This document shows, in pieces, positions 7,342-14,162 of a stretch of 14,162 nt of DNA. Source of the stretch: Planctomycetota bacterium (GTDB taxonomy: Bacteria > Planctomycetota > UBA1135); contig JALUUN010000173.1 in NCBI GenBank assembly GCA_027021325.1, positions 1 to 14,162 on the forward strand, read 5' to 3'. The position numbers and the translations under genes were made by a program. Under the pieces are notes generated by a model. That model did no database searches and had not been told where the DNA came from. It saw only the letters and a list, made by a program, of their open reading frames with translations. The first letter of the stretch is position 1. Each line of letters starts with the position of its first letter.

Positions 7342-7363
7342 GCTTGCGCTGCCCCCGCCGCCC

Positions 7364-8536
7364 GTGACGACTCCCGGACATGCCTGCGCCGGCGCCGGTC
7401 TCTCGACGCGCCCCGATACCCGAAGCGCCCTGCGCGAGGCCCTGGAGGAGACCGCGAGCCAGGTCGGCGCCCACCCGGATCTGGCGGTCCTGTTCCTGAC
7501 CGGCGAACATGCCGGACGGGCCGGGGCGGTGGCCGACGAGGTCGCCGGGCGTCTGGCCCCCGACGCCTGGATCGGCATCCCCGCCCCGGGCGTCATCGGC
7601 GGCGGTGCCGAGGTCCAGACCGGCCAGGGCGTGGCGGTCTGGGCGGCTCGGATGCCCGGTGCCCGTGTCCAGGCCTTCCATCTGGAGCTGCGCGACGAAG
7701 GCGAGGAACGTTACGTGCGCGGCTGGCCGCGCCTCGGGCCGGACGCCGGCGTGGGTCTCGTGGCCGACGTCTTCAGCTTTCCCATCGGCCCCTTCCTCGC
7801 CTCCCTGCGCCAGAGCGGCGAGGCGCCGCGCATCTTCGGCGGCCTCGCCGGCAGCGGACCGCCGCCGGAGCGAACCACCTTCCTCCTCGATGGTGAAGCG
7901 AAGGCCGGCGGCGCCGTCGGCTTCGCCGTGGACGGGAGCGTCTCCCTCCTGCCCCTGGTCTCCCAGGGCTGCCGCCCGGTCGGGCCGGCCTTCCAGGTGA
8001 CCCGCAGCGAGCGCAATGTCATCTACGAGCTGGACGGCGCGCCCGCCTACGACGGTCTGCGCCAGGTCCTGGAGCGCATGGACGACGAGGCGCGCCGTGA
8101 CTTCGCCAGCTCGCCCCAGATCGGGTTGCGCAAGGCCGCCTCGGGCGGCGAGGACCCCGGGGCCTTCCTGATCCGGAACCTCGTCGGCGCCGACCCCGAG
8201 GAGGGAACCGTGGTCGTGGGCGACCACGTCCGCGACGGCTTCACGGTGCGTTTCCACGCCCGCGACGCCGGCTCCGCCCACCGTGAGTTCGAGGAGATGC
8301 TGGCCCTCGCCTCCTCCCTGCATCCCGAGCCCCTGGGCGGTCTTCTCTTCGACTGCACCGGCCGCGGGCTCCACCTCTTCGACGAGCCGCACCACGACGC
8401 CGCCCTGGTACAGCGCTACTTCCCGGGCCTGCCCCTGGCCGGCATGTTCGCCGCCGGCGAGATCGGCCCGGTCCAGGGCCAGCCTCAGATCCACGGCTTC
8501 ACGGCCAGCCTCGGCCTCCTGGTGCCGGCTTCCTGA
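7364..8536 (+). CDS. FIST N- and C-domain protein
   Basis: This 390-residue protein spans a full FIST module. The N-terminal FIST domain covers about 25-220, with the LFLTGEHAG strand-turn and a GIPAPGVIGGG segment near residue 70. The C-terminal FIST domain covers about 230-385, with the family's diagnostic end: LLFDCTGRGLHLF, then a PHHD turn, then GMFAAGEIGPV and HGFTASLGLL. FIST domains are thought to sense small ligands, possibly amino acids, and are often fused or adjacent to histidine kinases, GGDEF proteins or chemoreceptors. Here the protein stands alone, with no output domain, signal peptide or membrane helix. The GTG start at 7364 lies 22 bp after the lipoprotein stop, has no visible Shine-Dalgarno sequence and is the first usable start in frame. 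It ends the plus-strand cluster just before a strong hairpin at 8566. Confidence 0.9.
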   Translation: MTTPGHACAGAGLSTRPDTRSALREALEETASQVGAHPDLAVLFLTGEHAGRAGAVADEVAGRLAPDAWIGIPAPGVIGGGAEVQTGQGVAVWAARMPGARVQAFHLELRDEGEERYVRGWPRLGPDAGVGLVADVFSFPIGPFLASLRQSGEAPRIFGGLAGSGPPPERTTFLLDGEAKAGGAVGFAVDGSVSLLPLVSQGCRPVGPAFQVTRSERNVIYELDGAPAYDGLRQVLERMDDEARRDFASSPQIGLRKAASGGEDPGAFLIRNLVGADPEEGTVVVGDHVRDGFTVRFHARDAGSAHREFEEMLALASSLHPEPLGGLLFDCTGRGLHLFDEPHHDAALVQRYFPGLPLAGMFAAGEIGPVQGQPQIHGFTASLGLLVPAS

Positions 8537-8565
8537 GGGCGCAGGCGGCGGCAGGAAGAAAACGA

Positions 8566-8587
8566 GGCGGCGCCCGAAGGCGCCGCC
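8566..8587. terminator. Intrinsic-type terminator hairpin in the convergent spacer
   Basis: GGCGGCGCC, loop CGAA, GGCGCCGCC makes a perfect 9 bp stem with a stable tetraloop, 29 bp after the FIST stop. On the minus strand the stem is followed by TCGTTTTCTTCC, which resembles a U-tract, so it should terminate leftward transcripts from the hem/sigma unit. On the plus strand the bases after it (CCGATGCTG) are not U-rich, so it may act there only as a 3'-end stabiliser or a weak terminator. Confidence 0.8.
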
Positions 8588-8968
8588 CCGATGCTGATAC
8601 GAACCGCTCCGCCCGGAGATGATCTGGGCCTGCCGGCATCCGGTCAGGGCCATCCCCTTCCGTCTCCCCGGGGCCTCGCGGGGCCCCTCGGGCACGCCCC
8701 TTTTGCGGACGCCTCCCGCGTCTCTTGAGCCGGGCGGAGGAACTTTCCCGGGCGACCCTGGAGGCCGGCGTCCGGGAGAGGCAAGGGGGACGTCCCGGGC
8801 TGGCTGGCCGGTCTCGACCCGCGGAGACGGGCTCCGGGGGAGAGTGGTGGTCCAGCAGCCAGTCCCTGGCTTCCACCCCCCACCGGCGGAGAGCAAGGGA
8901 CACCCGGGACGGACCCTCTCCCAGGAGCGCCGTCCCCAGGCGCACCGGACGCGGACTTTGTCGGCCTC
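8588..8968. other. 381 bp convergent spacer without a convincing gene
   Basis: This lies between the hairpin and the stop of the second sigma factor. Open frames cross it on both strands, but none has a ribosome binding site, a recognisable domain or the third-base bias of the real genes. The minus-strand frame starting at 8945 runs through the terminator into the FIST gene. The spacer contains a 10 bp palindrome GGGACGTCCC (8787-8796) and a possible small stem GGGGCC/GGCCCC near 8674-8691. It could be a long 3' UTR of the sigma transcript, a small RNA locus, or decayed sequence. Confidence 0.5.
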
Positions 8969-9616
8969 TCAGCCGGCAGCGCCGAGGCGCCGGACCTCGC
9001 GGGCCAGCAGATCCACGGCCCGCTGCACCATCTTGCGGGCAGCCTCCTCGCTCTTGCCGTAGCGCTCGCCGATCTCGCGGTGGCTGAGTTCGTCGAAGTA
9101 ACGCAGGAGCAGGATCTCTCGCAGGCTCGCCGGCAGGAGGTCCAGGGCCTGCTCCAGGCGTTCGCGCTCGTCGCGCTCGGCGGCCAGGGCTTCGGGCAGG
9201 AGGTCCTCGTCCTCGGCCAGGGCCTCGTCCGCCTCGGGCGACAGCCGGCGCTCCCGGTCCACCCGGCGCTTCTCACGGCCGTAGAAGCGGGCCTTGCTTC
9301 GGATCCGGTTCTCCACGAGGCGGGAGAGCCAGGAGCGGAACTGGCCCTCGCTTCCGAACTCCCGCTCCTCGGAAGCGGTGACCGCTTCCAGGAAGACGCT
9401 CTGGACGATGTCCATGGTCTCCAGGCGCTGGCGCAGGCGGCTGCCGAGACGCAGGCGCACGGCGGGGACGAGGCGCCCGGAGTACCGCCGCCACAGCCGG
9501 TCGGCGGCCTCCTGGTCGCCGGCGCGGGCCGCTTCGAGGTCGGCCAGGGTGGAGTCGAGGCCCTCCGTGCCGGCCCCGGGCTCGGGTTCCGGCGGCAGGA
9601 TCCGTTCGCGTTTCAA
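8969..9616 (-). CDS. ECF-type sigma factor, planctomycete-like subgroup
   Basis: This 215-residue sigma-70 family protein has a poorly conserved, proline-rich N-terminus (1-22). Region 2 lies at about 26-115, including DIVQSVFLEAV at 69-79 and FRSWLSRLVENRIRSKARFY at 93-112. A long charged linker (113-150) follows, then region 4 at about 152-210 with LPASLREILLLRYFDELSHREI and a helix-turn-helix around 177-200. The wording of region 2 (GSRLRQRLETMDIVQSVFLEA) resembles the ECF groups expanded in Planctomycetota and related phyla, often controlled by Ser/Thr kinases or C-terminal extensions rather than classic anti-sigmas; none is adjacent here. The start is TTG at 9616-9614 with AGGAG 11 nt upstream; no ATG or GTG fits better. 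It follows hemY by 42 bp on the same strand and may share its transcript. Confidence 0.9.
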   Translation of the reverse strand: MKRERILPPEPEPGAGTEGLDSTLADLEAARAGDQEAADRLWRRYSGRLVPAVRLRLGSRLRQRLETMDIVQSVFLEAVTASEEREFGSEGQFRSWLSRLVENRIRSKARFYGREKRRVDRERRLSPEADEALAEDEDLLPEALAAERDERERLEQALDLLPASLREILLLRYFDELSHREIGERYGKSEEAARKMVQRAVDLLAREVRRLGAAG

Positions 9617-9658
9617 AGGCGTGGAGTCTCCTGGGGGGAGCAGGAAAAAGCGTGGGGG

Positions 9659-11044
9659 TCAGGGGGCGGGACTCCGAGGAGGCGCCGCCACCTTAGCAGC
9701 CAGGGAGGCTCCTCTTCCAACAGTGGCCCCGAGTCCGGTGCCATACCAGGAGTCGCCGGCCAGGAGGACGCCGAGTCCGCTGGCAGCGGCCTCCAGCGCT
9801 GCCGCGCGGCTTCGATGTCCGGTTTCGTAGTGGGGAAGCGCCCGGCGCAGGCGGTCCACCTTCCACCAGACCGGCTCGCCGGAAAGGCCCAGGAGCGGCT
9901 CGAGGGCCGTCCAGGTCTCCTCGAGGAGCCTGGTGTCGGGAAGGTCCAGGACCTCCGGATCGCGGGCGCCGCCGAGGAGCACCCGGAGCTGGACGAGCCC
10001 CCGGGGGACGCTGGCCGGGAAGAGGTCGTGGACGAACTGGACTCCCAGGGGACGGAAGCCCTCACGGCGTGGGGCCAGGAAACCGTATCCCGCCGGAAGA
10101 CAGCGGGCCGCCTCCCGGGGCAGGGCAAGGTGCAGGGCGGCGATGCCGATCCAGGGGAGGGCTTCGGCCTGCGGGGCGAAATCCGGAAGGAGGCCGCCGA
10201 GCAGTCGGCCGGCCTCAGGGGCGGGAACGGCCAGGACCACCCGGCGGGCACGGGCCGCTTCCCGGCCTCCGGCGAGCAGGACCCGGTCCCCGCCGTCGGC
10301 GGCGAGGGCGTCCACCGCGGTCCCCGGGCGCCAGGCCTCCCCCAGCCAGGCCGCGGCCCGGTCGGCGAGACCCCGGGTCCCCTCCGGGTAGCTCAAGAGC
10401 CGCCCGCTCGGGTGGGGGCCCGGTCCCCGGCGGGCACGCCGGCGCCGCCGGGCCTCGGCCAGGCCACCGCGGAGGAGGCTTCCGTGTTCGGCTTCCCAGG
10501 CCGCGAACCTCGGGAAGGCCGCCGGCAGGGAGAGGCGTTCGGGATCCCCGGCGAGGATGCCCGAGACCAGGGCGTCCACGAGGGTGGCGGTCAGGTCCTC
10601 GCCCAGACGCCGGTGGAAGAAGGAGGCCGCCGACTCCTCCTCGCCCCGGCCGGCCGGCCCGCGCCGCCGCAGGGGCTCGCCGAGGAGACGGAGCAGGCCG
10701 CCCGGCCCGACCAGGGGGCTCCGCAGGGCGGAGAGCGGTCCCCGGGGGAGGGGGACGAGACGGCCCCGGTGGAGGAGGAAGCGGTCGCGGGCCGCCTCGG
10801 AGGCCGGGCAGGCGCCGCCGCCCAGGAGCTCCACCAGCCGGGTCAGGGCGGGTTCCCGGTCCAGCCAGCCCAGGGGACCGCGCTCGCGGCGGAAGCCGTC
10901 CTCCTCCACGGTGTGGATGCGCCCGCCGGGGCGGGGAGCGGCCTCCAGGAGGGCGACCTCCAGCCCCGCCGCCCGGGCGAAACAGGCACAGGCCAGGCCC
11001 GAGGCCCCCGCTCCGACGACAGCCAGGTCCAGGGTCCGGCTCAT
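9659..11044 (-). CDS. hemY: HemY-type FAD-dependent (proto/copro)porphyrinogen III oxidase
   Basis: This 461-residue oxygen-dependent flavoenzyme oxidises protoporphyrinogen IX to protoporphyrin IX, or coproporphyrinogen III to coproporphyrin III in the coproporphyrin-dependent pathway. The FAD-binding GAGASG is at 11-16, followed by LLEAAPRPGGRIHT at about 32-45, a SYPEGTRGLADRAA substrate-domain segment in the middle, and a C-terminal FAD motif around AGDSWYGTGLGATVGRGASLA. Length matches B. subtilis HemY (about 470). A generic amine-oxidase role is possible from the fold alone, but placement directly after hemE and hemH makes the heme role strong. The ATG at 11044 overlaps the hemH stop as ATGA, with GGAGGAG about 15 nt upstream. 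An arginine-rich stretch (AEARRRRRARRGPG) in the middle is unusual and probably a surface loop. Confidence 0.92.
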   Translation of the reverse strand: MSRTLDLAVVGAGASGLACACFARAAGLEVALLEAAPRPGGRIHTVEEDGFRRERGPLGWLDREPALTRLVELLGGGACPASEAARDRFLLHRGRLVPLPRGPLSALRSPLVGPGGLLRLLGEPLRRRGPAGRGEEESAASFFHRRLGEDLTATLVDALVSGILAGDPERLSLPAAFPRFAAWEAEHGSLLRGGLAEARRRRRARRGPGPHPSGRLLSYPEGTRGLADRAAAWLGEAWRPGTAVDALAADGGDRVLLAGGREAARARRVVLAVPAPEAGRLLGGLLPDFAPQAEALPWIGIAALHLALPREAARCLPAGYGFLAPRREGFRPLGVQFVHDLFPASVPRGLVQLRVLLGGARDPEVLDLPDTRLLEETWTALEPLLGLSGEPVWWKVDRLRRALPHYETGHRSRAAALEAAASGLGVLLAGDSWYGTGLGATVGRGASLAAKVAAPPRSPAP

Positions 11045-12024
11045 GCCCGGCGGCCGAACTCCTCCAGGACCAGATTGCGCAGGACCTCGACGAGGTCCGG
11101 GTCGGCGTTGAAGAGGGGAACGCGGCGGTATGCGCGGACGCCGGCGCCGAGGGCCAGCTCGCGGAGGAGCTGGTCGATCTCGTAGAGGGTCTCCAGGTGG
11201 TCGTGGACGAAGGAGACCGGCAGGACGACCACATTGCGGACTCCCTGGCGGCCCAGGGCCTCCAGGGTCGCGTCCGCCGCCGGCCCGACCCAGGGGAAGG
11301 GGGTCGCCTTGCTCTGCCAGGCGAGTTCGATCCGCAGCCCCTGGGGCAGGCGCGGGCGCAGGAGCTCCACCGTGCGCCGGACTTCCTCGACATAGGGGTC
11401 GCCCCTCCGTGGCAGGGCCTCGGGGACGCCGTGGGCGCTCACCACCAGGACCGGGGCTTCGGGGTCCGCCGCCCGTGCCTCCTCCAGGCTGCGCCGGACC
11501 CGCGCCGCCAGGGCGTCCAGGTAGTCCGGCCGGTCGTACCAGCGCCGGATGCGGCGGACGGGCGGGAGTCCCGGCCCGAGAGCCGCCCGGGCCCGCTCCA
11601 GGTCGGAGAAGGAGGCGCCGGTCGAAGCCTCGCAGTAGTGGGGAAAGAGCGGCAGGGCCACGAGCTCCCGGCAGTCGGCCTCGAGAGCCGCCTCCAGGGC
11701 CTCCCGCGTGCGCGGGGCGGTGTAGGTCATGGCCGCGAAGCAGCGGAAGTCGCCTTCGCCGGCCAGCCGTTTCTGAAGACGGTCTGCGAGCTCCACGGTG
11801 ACGCGGTTGTTGGGGCTGGCGCCGCCGATGGCCCGGTACTGCTCCCGCACCCCGGGGGCCCGCCGCCGGGCGACAAAGCGGGCGAGCGGCCCCTGGAACC
11901 AGGAAAGCGGCGGCGGCAGCCGCACCAGGTCCCGGTCCGAGAAGAGGCGCACGAGGTAGGGCTCCACCTCCTCCAGGGAGGTGGGGCCGCCCATCTGGAG
12001 GAGAAGAACACCGGTGCGCTTCAT
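11041..12024 (-). CDS. hemH: Ferrochelatase
   Basis: This 327-residue cytosolic or membrane-associated enzyme inserts Fe2+ into protoporphyrin IX or coproporphyrin III. Family motifs in order: LLLQMGGP at 7-14, QYRAIGGASPNN at 62-73, LPLFPHYCEASTGAS at 124-138, SAHGVPE at 196-202 with the metal-site histidine H198, AWQSK at 235-239, and LPVSFVHDHLETLYEID at 268-284 with catalytic glutamate E278. There is no C-terminal iron-sulfur cysteine cluster and no N-terminal extension, so it is the compact bacterial form. The ATG at 12024 overlaps the hemE stop by 4 bp and its own stop overlaps hemY by 4 bp. Whether it is a protoporphyrin or coproporphyrin ferrochelatase depends on whether the genome also encodes HemQ or HemF/HemN, which are not visible here. 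Confidence 0.96.
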   Translation of the reverse strand: MKRTGVLLLQMGGPTSLEEVEPYLVRLFSDRDLVRLPPPLSWFQGPLARFVARRRAPGVREQYRAIGGASPNNRVTVELADRLQKRLAGEGDFRCFAAMTYTAPRTREALEAALEADCRELVALPLFPHYCEASTGASFSDLERARAALGPGLPPVRRIRRWYDRPDYLDALAARVRRSLEEARAADPEAPVLVVSAHGVPEALPRRGDPYVEEVRRTVELLRPRLPQGLRIELAWQSKATPFPWVGPAADATLEALGRQGVRNVVVLPVSFVHDHLETLYEIDQLLRELALGAGVRAYRRVPLFNADPDLVEVLRNLVLEEFGRRA

Positions 12025-13055
12025 GGCGAGGCGGCGGCGGGCCGCCAGGAGCGGACCTCTTCGACCAGGACCCCGACGTTCTCCAGGGGCGTCTGGGGCA
12101 GGAGACCGTGGCCGAGATTGAAGACATGGCCCGGCGCGCCGCCGTTCTCCTCGAGGACCCGGAGCACACCCCGGCGGACGGCCTCCGGCGAGCCGAGGAG
12201 GCAGCCCGGATCCAGGTTGCCCTGGAGGACGAGGCCCCGGCCCAGGATCCGCCGTGCCCGCGAGAGGGAAACCCGCCAGTCCAGGCTCAGGGCGTCGGCG
12301 CCGCTTTCGGCCATGGCCTCGAGGAGATGGGCGCCGTCCTTGACCAGATAGATCCGCGGCACCTGGCCCTCCAGGGCCTGGAAGATGCGCCGCACCGGTG
12401 GCAGGGCCAGGCGCCGGTATTCCTCCTCGGGCAGCAGGCCGGCCCAGGTGTCGAAGAGCTGCACCGCCTCGGCTCCGGCCTCGATCTGGAGTTCCAGGTA
12501 GTGGATCGTCAGGTCCGCCAGGCGCTCCAGCAGGTTCTCCAGGAAGCGCGGCTCGCCGTAGACCGCACGCCGCAGCCCGGCGTGGTCGCGGGCACCGCTT
12601 CCGGCCAGGAGGTAGCGCGCCAGGGTGAGGGGGGCGCCGGCGAAGCCGAGCAGCGTCACCTCCTCGGGAAGGCCGGCCCGGACCCGGCGCAGGGTCTCGG
12701 CGACGCCATCCAGGCTGCCCGCCGGCGGAATGCGCACGCGCTCCAGGTCCGCCTCGCCCTCGACGGGCCGTGCCACCACCGGGCCCGGCGCGAAGTCGAT
12801 GCCGAAGTCCAGGGGCAGAAGAGGTGTGAGGATGTCGGCGAAGAGGATGGCGCCGTCGAAGCCGAAGCGGCGGATGGGCTGGAGCGTCACCTCGGCGGCG
12901 AGCTCCGGATCCCGGGCCAGGCCGAGAAAGCCGTGTTCTTCCTTGAGAGCGCGGTACTCGGGAAGGACGCGGCCGGCCTGGCGCATGAGCCAGACGGGAG
13001 TCGGCGTCACCGCCTCGCCGCGCAGCGCCCGGAGCAGGGGGCGGCCGGCGCTCAT
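12021..13055 (-). CDS. hemE: Uroporphyrinogen decarboxylase
   Basis: This 344-residue cytosolic enzyme removes four carboxyl groups from uroporphyrinogen III to give coproporphyrinogen III. It has the substrate-binding MRQAGR at 24-29 followed by LPEYR, the catalytic aspartate D74 in LFADIL, GFAGAPLTLARYLL at 137-150 with the conserved tyrosine Y148, QLFDTWAG at 199-206, LQGNLDP at 277-283, and FNLGHGLLPQTPLENV at 312-327 with H316. The residue after RQAGR is Val rather than the usual Tyr, a small deviation. Length is normal. The ATG at 13055 overlaps the hemL stop as ATGA and the gene ends over the hemH start in the same way, so the order hemL-hemE-hemH-hemY is one coupled operon. Confidence 0.97.
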   Translation of the reverse strand: MSAGRPLLRALRGEAVTPTPVWLMRQAGRVLPEYRALKEEHGFLGLARDPELAAEVTLQPIRRFGFDGAILFADILTPLLPLDFGIDFAPGPVVARPVEGEADLERVRIPPAGSLDGVAETLRRVRAGLPEEVTLLGFAGAPLTLARYLLAGSGARDHAGLRRAVYGEPRFLENLLERLADLTIHYLELQIEAGAEAVQLFDTWAGLLPEEEYRRLALPPVRRIFQALEGQVPRIYLVKDGAHLLEAMAESGADALSLDWRVSLSRARRILGRGLVLQGNLDPGCLLGSPEAVRRGVLRVLEENGGAPGHVFNLGHGLLPQTPLENVGVLVEEVRSWRPAAASP

Positions 13056-14162
13056 GCCACGTCCTCCCCGCGGCTTGCCCGCAGGGCCTCGCCGACGGCC
13101 GCGGCGGCGCGGTCCAGATCCTCCACGGTCATGGCCAGACTCAGGAAGCCGACCTCCCAGGCGCTCGGCGCGAAGGCGACGCCGCGTTCCAGGAGGGCGT
13201 GGAAGAAGCGGCCGTAACGGGCCGCGCCCGTTTCCGGGATGGCGCCGAAGCTGCGTGGCGCCTCCGCCGTCCCGAAGCAGATCCAGAACAGGCTGCCCTC
13301 GCGGACCAGGACCGCCGGCCGGCCGGCCCGGGTCTCCTCCGCGAGGAGCGGCCGCAGGCGCTCCTCCCAGGCGCGGCCCAGTTCCTCGAGGCGGTTCCAG
13401 CCGTCCTCCTCTTCCAGGACCTGGAGGGTCGCGAGCCCGGCGGCCATGGCGACCGGATTGCCGCTCAGGGTGCCCGCCTGATAGACCGGGCCGAGGGGGG
13501 CCACGAGATCCAGGAGTCCGGCACTTCCGGCGTACACGCCCACGGGCATGCCGCCGCCGAGGACCTTGCCGTAGGTCACGAGGTCGGCCTCGATCCCCTC
13601 GCGTCCGCAGAAGCCGCCGGGGTGGATGCGGAAGCCGGTGATGACCTCGTCCACGACCAGCAGCGCTCCGGCCTCGCGGCAGAGACGCTGCAGGCGCTCC
13701 CACCAGGCCTTGCGCTGCGGCAGGAGGCCGGCGTTCGCCGGGATGCCCTCGACGAAGACGGCGGCGGTCTCGGCGCCGTGGGCTGCGAACCAGGCCTCCA
13801 GGGCCTCTTCGTCGTCCAGGGGCAGGACGCCGGTCAGGCCGGCCACGGCTTCGGGCACGCCGGCCGAGCTGGAGGTCCCGAAGGTCGCGAGCCCGCTTCC
13901 CGCCTTCACCAGGAAGGCGTCGCCGTGGCCGTGGTAGCAGCCCTCGAACTTCACGAAGCGGTCGCGGCCGGTCGCCGCCCGCGCCAGGCGCAGGGCGCTC
14001 ATCGTGGCCTCGGTGCCGCTCGAGACGAAGCGAAGCTTCCGGGCCACGGGGGAGAGGGCGGTCACGCGTTCGGCCAGGGCCAGTTCGCCGGGGCAGGGGG
14101 CGCCGAAGCTGAGGCCGCGGGCGGCGGCCTGACGCACCGCCTCGACGACTCGCGGGTGGGCA
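13052..14162 (-). CDS. hemL: Glutamate-1-semialdehyde 2,1-aminomutase (partial, 5' end outside window)
   Basis: About 370 C-terminal residues are present; the N-terminus lies beyond position 14162. The visible part opens with AHPRVVEAVRQAAARGLSFG, the normal run-in of HemL, so the GTG at 14137 is internal and not the start. This PLP enzyme converts glutamate-1-semialdehyde to 5-aminolevulinate, the first committed heme intermediate of the C5 pathway. Supporting motifs are RFVSSGTEATMSALRLAR, CYHGHGD, the gating loop AGSGLATFGTSSSAGVP that separates HemL from other class III aminotransferases, VVDEVITGFR, and TYGKVLGGGMPVG with the PLP-bound lysine. Its stop overlaps the hemE start by 4 bp. 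Its presence implies ALA synthesis from glutamyl-tRNA rather than from glycine and succinyl-CoA. Confidence 0.97.
   Translation of the reverse strand, partial: AHPRVVEAVRQAAARGLSFGAPCPGELALAERVTALSPVARKLRFVSSGTEATMSALRLARAATGRDRFVKFEGCYHGHGDAFLVKAGSGLATFGTSSSAGVPEAVAGLTGVLPLDDEEALEAWFAAHGAETAAVFVEGIPANAGLLPQRKAWWERLQRLCREAGALLVVDEVITGFRIHPGGFCGREGIEADLVTYGKVLGGGMPVGVYAGSAGLLDLVAPLGPVYQAGTLSGNPVAMAAGLATLQVLEEEDGWNRLEELGRAWEERLRPLLAEETRAGRPAVLVREGSLFWICFGTAEAPRSFGAIPETGAARYGRFFHALLERGVAFAPSAWEVGFLSLAMTVEDLDRAAAAVGEALRASRGEDVA

Noticed and set aside
8787..8796. Palindrome GGGACGTCCC as an operator
   Set aside because: It lies in a convergent spacer with no promoter near it; short GC palindromes are expected by chance at this base composition.
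8499..8945. Possible 148-residue minus-strand gene in the convergent spacer
   Set aside because: No Shine-Dalgarno sequence or domain, weaker third-base GC than neighbouring genes, and it reads through the terminator into the FIST gene.
9659..12169. 836-codon frame as a fused HemH-HemY-like protein
   Set aside because: The N-terminal 375 codons are out of frame with hemH and low-complexity; HemY begins at the ATG at 11044 and hemH is intact in its own frame.
10069..12351. 760-codon plus-strand open frame opposite hemY and hemH
   Set aside because: Shadow of GC-rich coding on the other strand; Pro/Arg/Gly-rich with no motifs, while the minus frames carry complete ferrochelatase and HemY signatures.

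Overview
The window is about 14.2 kb of very GC-rich, gene-dense DNA with strong G/C preference at codon third positions. It reads as an ordinary chromosomal segment of a high-GC, probably Gram-negative-type (diderm) bacterium. Evidence for that is a lipoprotein signal, a MacB/LolD-type ABC transporter, and a sigma factor that resembles the ECF groups expanded in Planctomycetota and related phyla. I cannot place the organism further. I see no transposase, integrase, CRISPR array, tRNA or rRNA.

Left block, minus strand (1-3322). A FadN-like fused 3-hydroxyacyl-CoA dehydrogenase / enoyl-CoA hydratase (3322-1265) is followed after a 60 bp gap by an ECF sigma factor (1204-623). Next comes a small zinc-binding (ZAS-type) anti-sigma factor whose GTG start overlaps the sigma stop by 4 bp. 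An isopenicillin-N-epimerase-like class V aminotransferase then overlaps the anti-sigma gene by 19 bp and runs off the left edge. Sigma, anti-sigma and aminotransferase look like one translationally coupled unit.

Central block, plus strand (3397-8536). Five genes run in series: an ABC ATPase, an FtsX/MacB-like permease, an RtcB-type RNA ligase, a DUF3299-like lipoprotein and a two-domain FIST protein. The first three overlap by 4 bp or 1 bp. A seven-codon leader reading frame with the only good Shine-Dalgarno sequence in the divergent spacer ends in ATGA over the ATPase start codon. It probably feeds ribosomes into the cluster. The unusual feature is an RNA ligase wedged between an exporter-type ABC permease and an exported lipoprotein.

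Convergent spacer (8537-8968). It holds a perfect 9 bp stem with a CGAA loop (8566-8587), U-rich on the minus side, followed by about 380 bp with no convincing gene.

Right block, minus strand (8969-14162). hemL (5' end off the right edge), hemE, hemH and hemY are joined by three successive ATGA overlaps. A planctomycete-type ECF sigma factor follows 42 bp downstream of hemY. This block carries glutamate-1-semialdehyde to 5-aminolevulinate (hemL), then uroporphyrinogen III through to heme or coproheme (hemE, hemH, hemY). The gene order matches the Bacillus-style hemEHY cluster.
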